From Longimicrobiaceae bacterium (GTDB lineage: Bacteria; Gemmatimonadota; Gemmatimonadetes; Longimicrobiales; Longimicrobiaceae): 64,000 nucleotides of DNA. Where the stretch lies: the NCBI GenBank assembly GCA_030146875.1, contig JASLAX010000041.1:6935-70934 (forward strand), read 5' to 3'. The notes beneath the pieces are model-generated. The model was given only the letters and a program-made list of their open reading frames with translations. It made no database searches and was not told the origin of the DNA. This document shows positions 59,950-64,000 of the stretch, piece after piece (the stretch's first letter is position 1; each line of letters starts with the position of its first letter). The position numbers and the translations under genes are program-made.

Positions 59950-60900
59950 ATGACCGCGTTCCGCCGTCCACTCGTCCTGCTGGCCGCCGCGTCGCTGCTC
60001 GCCGCGTGGGCGCCGTCTCCCGCGCGGGGGCAGTCCTGCGTGGGCGGGTGCCGGCCCCTGCGCCTGGGCGCGGAGGCGACCACCATCGCCACCAACTCGC
60101 TCCTGGGCGGGCTGACGGCGGGGGCGCTGCGGAAGGCGCGGGGCGGCTCGTTCCGCGAGGGGTTCGTGCGCGGCCTGGGCGGCGGGGCCCTCACCTACGT
60201 GGGAAAGCGCGTGGCGGCGGAGCGGATCGGCGGCGCGGGGCTGGTCGGCCGCCAGGTGGCCGCCGTGGGAGGCTCCATCACCCGCAACGCCGCGGACGGG
60301 GTGCCCGTGCTGGACCGGATGCTCCTGCCGCTGGGTCCGCTCCACCTCTACGTCCACTCCGCGGGGGGCACCCGCGTCACCGCGCGGGTGGACGTCGCGA
60401 ACGTGCTGGCGACCGCGTTCGTGGCGCAGCAGGACGGGGCGAAGATCGACTGGAGCGAGTCCCTCTCCGCGGGCGCGCCGGTCTTCCAGCGCACCGTGTA
60501 CCGCAGCGAGGTGGAGTGGGAGGCCATGCAGGTGGCCGGCGTGGTCGTGCTGCGCCGCGACCCGGCGACCTGCGGGATCGGCCAGGCCAACGTCGCCCCG
60601 TGCGCGGTCCGGCAGCAGGTGCCGGTGCCCGCGGGCCACGTGGCCCACGAGCGCGTGCACGTGCTGCAGTACGACCAGGCCTTCCTGCTCTGGGGCGCCC
60701 CGGCGGAGGACCGCCTGCTGGGCCGGGAGCGGCGCGGCCTGGGTCGCTGGCTCGACCTGGGCCTGGCGGTGCCCCTCTGGACCGCCGCCAACCTGGCCGT
60801 CCCCTACCGCGCCCGTCCCTGGGAGTCCGAGGCCTCCTTCCTGAGCGGCACCGAGCCCGAGGACCCGCCGCTCTCCGGCCAGGGCGCCGGCGCCCCCTGA
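59950..60900 (+). CDS. Secreted hypothetical protein with an HERVH motif
   Basis: 316 residues from ATG 59950 with signal peptide 'RPLVLLAAASLLAAWAPSPARGQ'. The mature chain starts with a C-x3-C-type pair ('SCVGGCRPL') followed by a glycine-rich part ('GGLTAGALRKARGGSFREGFVRGLGGGALTYVGKR'), which could insert into or line a membrane. 'HVAHERVHVLQYDQAF' fits an H-E-x-x-H zinc motif, with a possible third ligand in 'PWESEAS'. A second cysteine pair ('CGIGQANVAPC') is likely disulphide-bonded. I do not recognise the family; a metal-dependent envelope enzyme is possible but unproven. Confidence 0.7.
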   Translation: MTAFRRPLVLLAAASLLAAWAPSPARGQSCVGGCRPLRLGAEATTIATNSLLGGLTAGALRKARGGSFREGFVRGLGGGALTYVGKRVAAERIGGAGLVGRQVAAVGGSITRNAADGVPVLDRMLLPLGPLHLYVHSAGGTRVTARVDVANVLATAFVAQQDGAKIDWSESLSAGAPVFQRTVYRSEVEWEAMQVAGVVVLRRDPATCGIGQANVAPCAVRQQVPVPAGHVAHERVHVLQYDQAFLLWGAPAEDRLLGRERRGLGRWLDLGLAVPLWTAANLAVPYRARPWESEASFLSGTEPEDPPLSGQGAGAP

Positions 60901-60925
60901 CCGGGGGCGCCGCGCCTCGTATATT
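60897..60925 (+). promoter_or_regulatory. Promoter of the HAD hydrolase-methyltransferase operon
   Basis: CTGACC (60897-60902), 17-base spacer, TATATT (60920-60925). The -35 overlaps the previous stop codon. Confidence 0.68.
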
Positions 60926-60982
60926 CCCGCGACCGCGGGGCCGCCCGGCCCCGCTCCCCCGGGACGGCGGACGCGAGGCGAC

Positions 60983-61666
60983 GTGAAGGCGATCCTCTTC
61001 GACGCGGGCAACACCCTGGTCTGGCTGGACCACCCCTTCCTGCTGGAGACCCTGCGGCGGCACGGAGTCGAGACCACGTCCCCCGCGCTGCTGGCCGCGG
61101 AGTACGAGGCGAAGCGCGCCCTGGACGCGCTCTTCCGCGCCGGCCGGGGCGGCGACGACGAGTCGCGCGGCCGCGTCTTCTTCCGCGAGGTCTTCCGCGC
61201 CGTCGGGCTGCCCGACGCGGCGCTGGAGGAGGCGGGGACGCGGCTGAGGGAGCGCCACGCCCAGCGGAACCTGTGGTGCGTGGTGAAGGAGAGGACGGCG
61301 GAGACGCTGGAGGAGCTTCGCGGGCGCGGCTTCCGCCTGGGGGTCGTCTCCAATGCCGACGGGCGCGTGGACGCGCTGCTGGGCGACGTGGGCCTGCGCG
61401 GCTGGTTCGACGTGGTCCTGGACTCCGCCGTCGTCGGCATCGAGAAGCCGGACCCCGAGATCTTCCGGCGGGCGGCCGCGGCCCTCGGCGTGGACCCGTG
61501 GGAGGCCGCCTACGTGGGCGACGTCTACGAGATCGACGTGGTGGGCGCCCGCGCGGCGGGGATGCGGCCCTTCCTGGTGGACCCGCTCGGCCTGTGGGGA
61601 GAGATGGAGTGCGAGCGGATCGAGGGCATCCACGACCTGCCCGCCATCGTGGGGAGCCCCTCGTGA
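60983..61666 (+). CDS. HAD-superfamily hydrolase
   Basis: 227 residues from GTG 60983. HAD motifs: 'ILFDAGNTLVWLDHP' at the N-terminus (nucleophile Asp; the usual second Asp is replaced by G-N, as in the D-x-G-N-T subgroup), 'LGVVSNADGRVDALLGDVGLRG' (motif II), 'GIEKPDPEIFRRAAAALGV' (motif III lysine) and 'YVGDVYEIDVVGARAAGM' (motif IV). A helical cap (about 20-85) places it near haloacid dehalogenase/phosphoglycolate phosphatase-like enzymes. The D-x-G-N variant may affect phosphatase activity. Overlaps the methyltransferase gene by GTGA. Confidence 0.85.
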   Translation: MKAILFDAGNTLVWLDHPFLLETLRRHGVETTSPALLAAEYEAKRALDALFRAGRGGDDESRGRVFFREVFRAVGLPDAALEEAGTRLRERHAQRNLWCVVKERTAETLEELRGRGFRLGVVSNADGRVDALLGDVGLRGWFDVVLDSAVVGIEKPDPEIFRRAAAALGVDPWEAAYVGDVYEIDVVGARAAGMRPFLVDPLGLWGEMECERIEGIHDLPAIVGSPS

Positions 61667-62424
61667 GCGCGCCCTGGTGGGAGGGGTACTTCGACGAGAC
61701 CTTCATCGACATCTACCGCGACTTCCTGACGCCGGAGCGCACCGAGCGCGAGGTGCGCGGGCTGCGGGAGATGGTCTCGCTCCAGCCGGGCGCGGCGGTG
61801 CTGGACCTGGCCTGCGGGTGGGGGCGCCACTCGGTGGAGCTGGCCCGCGCGGGCTTCGCCGTGACGGGGCTGGACTACTCCGAGACGCTGCTCACGCGCG
61901 GCCGGCGGAGGGCGGAGGCGGCGGGCGTGGCGCCGGAGTTCGTCCGCGGCGACATGCGCGAGATCCCCTGGACGGGGCGGTTCGACGCGGTGCTCTCCCT
62001 CTACTCCTCGATGGGCTACTTCCTCTCCGACGACGAGGACCTGCGCGTGCTCCGCGGCGCCCGCGAGGCGCTGAAGCCCGGGGGCGTGTTCGTGATGGAG
62101 ACCATGCACCGCGACCACGTGGCCGCCGCGTACGCGGAGCGGGACTGGTGGGAGACGGACGGCGGCGCCACGGTGTGGGTGGAGCGCGAGTTCGACGCGG
62201 TGGAGGGCGTCTCCCGCGAGTGGACGCGGTGGAGCAAGGGGCGGCAGAGCGGCGAGAAGTTCCACGAGCTGAAGGTGCGCACGGCCACCGAGTGGGACCG
62301 CCTCTTCCGGCACGCGGGGCTGCGGCCGGTGGACTGGCACGGCGACTGGGAGATGGCGCCGTTCGTCCACTCCTCGCCCGACCTGATCGTGGTCTGCGAG
62401 CGCGACGCGCGGCTGAAGAGGTGA
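61663..62424 (+). CDS. Class I SAM-dependent methyltransferase
   Basis: 253 residues from a GTG in the end of the HAD gene. SAM motif I 'VLDLACGWGRHSVELARAGFAVTGLDYSE', motif II/III 'GRFDAVLSLYSSMGYF' and 'ALKPGGVFVMET' give a full Rossmann-like core (about 40-150). The N-terminal 'WWEGYFDETFIDIYRDFLTPERTEREV' and the C-terminal 'EWDRLFRHAGLRPVDWHGDWEMAPF' are typical of a small-molecule methyltransferase group of unknown substrate. A strong terminator follows. Confidence 0.87.
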   Translation: MSAPWWEGYFDETFIDIYRDFLTPERTEREVRGLREMVSLQPGAAVLDLACGWGRHSVELARAGFAVTGLDYSETLLTRGRRRAEAAGVAPEFVRGDMREIPWTGRFDAVLSLYSSMGYFLSDDEDLRVLRGAREALKPGGVFVMETMHRDHVAAAYAERDWWETDGGATVWVEREFDAVEGVSREWTRWSKGRQSGEKFHELKVRTATEWDRLFRHAGLRPVDWHGDWEMAPFVHSSPDLIVVCERDARLKR

Positions 62425-62428
62425 CGGA

Positions 62429-62472
62429 GAGCGGCCCCGCGTCCACGCCACGGACGCGGGGCCGCTCGCTTG
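62429..62472 (+). terminator. Terminator after the methyltransferase gene
   Basis: GAGCGGCCCCGCGTCC (62429-62444) and GGACGCGGGGCCGCTC (62452-62467) make a perfect 16-bp stem with a 7-base loop, then GCTTG. Confidence 0.8.
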
Positions 62473-62499
62473 CAGATGTACGGCCCGCGGCCATAAGTT
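62470..62499 (+). promoter_or_regulatory. Promoter of the B12-subunit/carboxylase operon
   Basis: TTGCAG (62470-62475), 18-base spacer, TAAGTT (62494-62499). The -35 begins directly at the end of the preceding terminator. Confidence 0.7.
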
Positions 62500-62557
62500 C
62501 ACCGGGCTCCGCCCCGTACGGCGGCGGCCGACACACCCGACACCTGCGAAGCGCACG

Positions 62558-62986
62558 ATGCCTGAACGGAAGATCCGGGTCCTGGTGGCCAAGCCGGGCC
62601 TCGACGGCCACGACCGCGGCGCCAAGGTGATCGCCAGCGCCCTGCGCGACGCGGGGATGGAGGTGATCTACACCGGGCTGCACCAGACGCCGGAGATGAT
62701 CGTCGCCGCGGCGGTGCAGGAGGACGTGGACGTGGTGGCGCTCTCCATCCTCTCCGGCGCGCACATGACGCTCTTCCCCCGCGTGCTGGAGCTGCTGCAG
62801 GAGGAGGGCGCCGACCACATGCTCCTGACCGGCGGCGGCATCATCCCCGAGGAGGACATGCAGGGGCTGGAGGCGAAGGGCGTGGGCAAGCTCTTCGGGC
62901 CCGGGACCCCCACCTCCGCCGCCGTGCAGTACATCGCCGACTGGTTCAGCGCCCACGGCCGCGACCGCGAGGCGGTAGAGCGGTGA
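62558..62986 (+). CDS. Methylmalonyl-CoA mutase, cobalamin-binding (small) subunit
   Basis: 142 residues, a free-standing B12-binding domain of the mutase C-terminal type. The cobalamin motif D-x-H-x-x-G is at 16-21 ('KPGLDGHDRGAK', H18 being the lower axial ligand), with 'ALSILSGAHM' and 'LTGGGIIPEED' completing the binding fold. It complements the catalytic subunit at 54142, which lacks this domain. Overlaps the carboxylase gene by GTGA, which ties it to the propionyl-CoA to succinyl-CoA route. Confidence 0.95.
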   Translation: MPERKIRVLVAKPGLDGHDRGAKVIASALRDAGMEVIYTGLHQTPEMIVAAAVQEDVDVVALSILSGAHMTLFPRVLELLQEEGADHMLLTGGGIIPEEDMQGLEAKGVGKLFGPGTPTSAAVQYIADWFSAHGRDREAVER

Positions 62987-64000
62987 GCGGTTCCGCCACG
63001 GAGGCTCCGCCCGCGACGCCCGAAGGCCGCCTCGCCACGCTCTCGGCCGAGCTGCGGACGCTGGAGGCCCGGCTGCGCGAGGGCGGCGGCGCCAAGCGCG
63101 TCGCCAAGCAGCACGCCGACGGCAAGCTGACCGCCCGCGAGCGCATCGGCCTGCTCCTGGACGCGCGCACGCGCTTCCAGGAGGTGGGGCTGCTGGTGGC
63201 GCACGACCGCTACGAGGGCCAGGCCCCCGCCGCGGGCGTCGTCACCGGCATCGGCACGGTGCACGGGCGGGAGGTCGTCGTCGTGGCCAACGACGCCACC
63301 GTGAAGGCGGGCTCGTGGTGGCCCGAGACCATCACCAAGATGCTGCGGGCGCAGGAGATCGCCATGCGCTGCCGCGTGCCCATCATCTACCTGGTGGACT
63401 CCGCGGGCGTGAACCTGCCCTACCAGGGCGGCGTCTTTCCCGGGCAGTACGGCGCGTCGCGCATCTTCTACTACAACAGCATCATGCGGCGCTACCTCAA
63501 GGTGCCGCAGATCGCCGCCGTCATGGGGCCGTGCATTGCCGGCGGCGCGTACCTGCCGGCGCTGAGCGACGTGATCCTGATGGTGGAGGGCACGTCGTTC
63601 ATGGGGCTGGGCGGGCCCAACCTGGTCAAGGGCGCCACGGGGCAGACGGTGGACGGCGAAACGCTGGGCGGCGCGCTCACGCACGCGACCAGGAGCGGCG
63701 TGGCCCACTACCGCACGCCGGACGACCGCACCTGCATCGCCAGGATCCGCGAGCTGGTCAAGCAGCTGCCGCGCGACGCCTGCGCCCTGCCCATCACGGA
63801 GGGGAAGCCGCCGGCCCGCCCGGAGGAGGAGCTGTACGACCTGCTGCCCACGGAGCACAAGCAGCCGTACGACATGCGCCAGGTGCTGGGGTGCATCCTG
63901 GACGGCGGCGAGTTCGACGAGTTCCAGGCGGACTACGCCCCGGAGATGATGTGCGGCCACGCGCGCATCCAGGGCATCCCCGTGGGCGTGATCGCCAACG
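62983..64000 (+). CDS. Acyl-CoA carboxylase, carboxyltransferase (beta) subunit, 3' end outside window
   Basis: A GTG overlapping the previous stop opens a frame with no stop to the last base (339 codons seen). The sequence is a biotin-dependent carboxyltransferase: 'ARERIGLLLDARTRFQEVGLLVAH', 'GVVTGIGTVHGREVVVVANDATVKAG', 'LRAQEIAMRCRVPIIYLVDSAGVNLPYQ', 'AAVMGPCIAGGAYLPALSD' and 'GPNLVKGATGQTV'. Residue patterns are closer to methylcrotonyl-CoA carboxylase beta than to classic PccB, yet its coupling with the mutase subunit suggests propionyl-CoA as a substrate. Unsure which acyl-CoA it uses. Confidence 0.9.
   Translation, partial: MSGSATEAPPATPEGRLATLSAELRTLEARLREGGGAKRVAKQHADGKLTARERIGLLLDARTRFQEVGLLVAHDRYEGQAPAAGVVTGIGTVHGREVVVVANDATVKAGSWWPETITKMLRAQEIAMRCRVPIIYLVDSAGVNLPYQGGVFPGQYGASRIFYYNSIMRRYLKVPQIAAVMGPCIAGGAYLPALSDVILMVEGTSFMGLGGPNLVKGATGQTVDGETLGGALTHATRSGVAHYRTPDDRTCIARIRELVKQLPRDACALPITEGKPPARPEEELYDLLPTEHKQPYDMRQVLGCILDGGEFDEFQADYAPEMMCGHARIQGIPVGVIAN

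Overview
This window is a very high-GC bacterial chromosome segment that looks like a member of the Gemmatimonadota, most likely Longimicrobium or a relative. That placement is an inference. It rests on the base composition, the many lipoproteins with Ig-like or TPR domains, the mix of DUF885, DUF4153, DUF4344 and YceI proteins, and GC-rich intergenic repeats; no rRNA or other phylogenetic marker was compared. About 56 protein genes or gene fragments and one tRNA can be supported. Most are ordinary housekeeping genes in short, tightly packed operons, often joined by 4-base GTGA or ATGA overlaps.

Layout. 1-4141: the 3' end of the complex I operon (nuoL partial, nuoM, nuoN). 4222-7615: an alpha/beta hydrolase, a small lipoprotein and the electron transfer flavoprotein genes etfBA. 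7902-10137: a membrane-anchored hypothetical protein, a lipoprotein and an HD-GYP response regulator. 10433-15752: valS, an Ig-like lipoprotein, fabI and a GmhB-like phosphatase. 15753-17700: a lower-GC two-gene insert (unknown protein plus XRE-ImmA/IrrE metallopeptidase), the best candidate for a transferred, uncharacterised system. 17821-21664: outer-membrane porin, YceI and DUF3108 genes, then an ErpA/IscA-type Fe-S protein. 21878-28438: nadA, peroxiredoxin, an MBL hydrolase, purN-purH and a full-length larC. 28509-35906: TPR lipoprotein, zinc-ribbon protein, der, plsY-gpsA-merR-like, surE-pcm. 36019-42571: low-complexity proteins, tRNA-Arg(CCU), a large PPC-repeat DUF4344 metallopeptidase, a Rho_N-like small protein and a phosphoribosyltransferase. 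42853-53059: TPR protein, lgt, a cation diffusion facilitator, a frameshifted DUF885 gene, and two related Ig-like lipoproteins on either side of a DUF4153 membrane protein. 53060-64000: meaB, methylmalonyl-CoA mutase catalytic subunit, an aminotransferase, surface proteins, HAD hydrolase, methyltransferase, the separate B12-binding mutase subunit and the start of an acyl-CoA carboxylase carboxyltransferase.

The genes point to an aerobic, respiring heterotroph with a Gram-negative envelope (complex I, ETF, beta-barrel porin, Lgt and many lipobox proteins). The mutase, MeaB and carboxylase genes indicate a methylmalonyl-CoA route split over two loci in the window.

Two genome-wide signals stand out. 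First, many operons start from the same promoter type, TTGAC-like, a 16-18 base spacer (nearly always 17), then TAnnTT. One such promoter makes meaB probably leaderless. Second, four intergenic gaps hold copies of a modular CGCGGAG-type inverted repeat. No rRNA, CRISPR array, transposase or prophage was seen.
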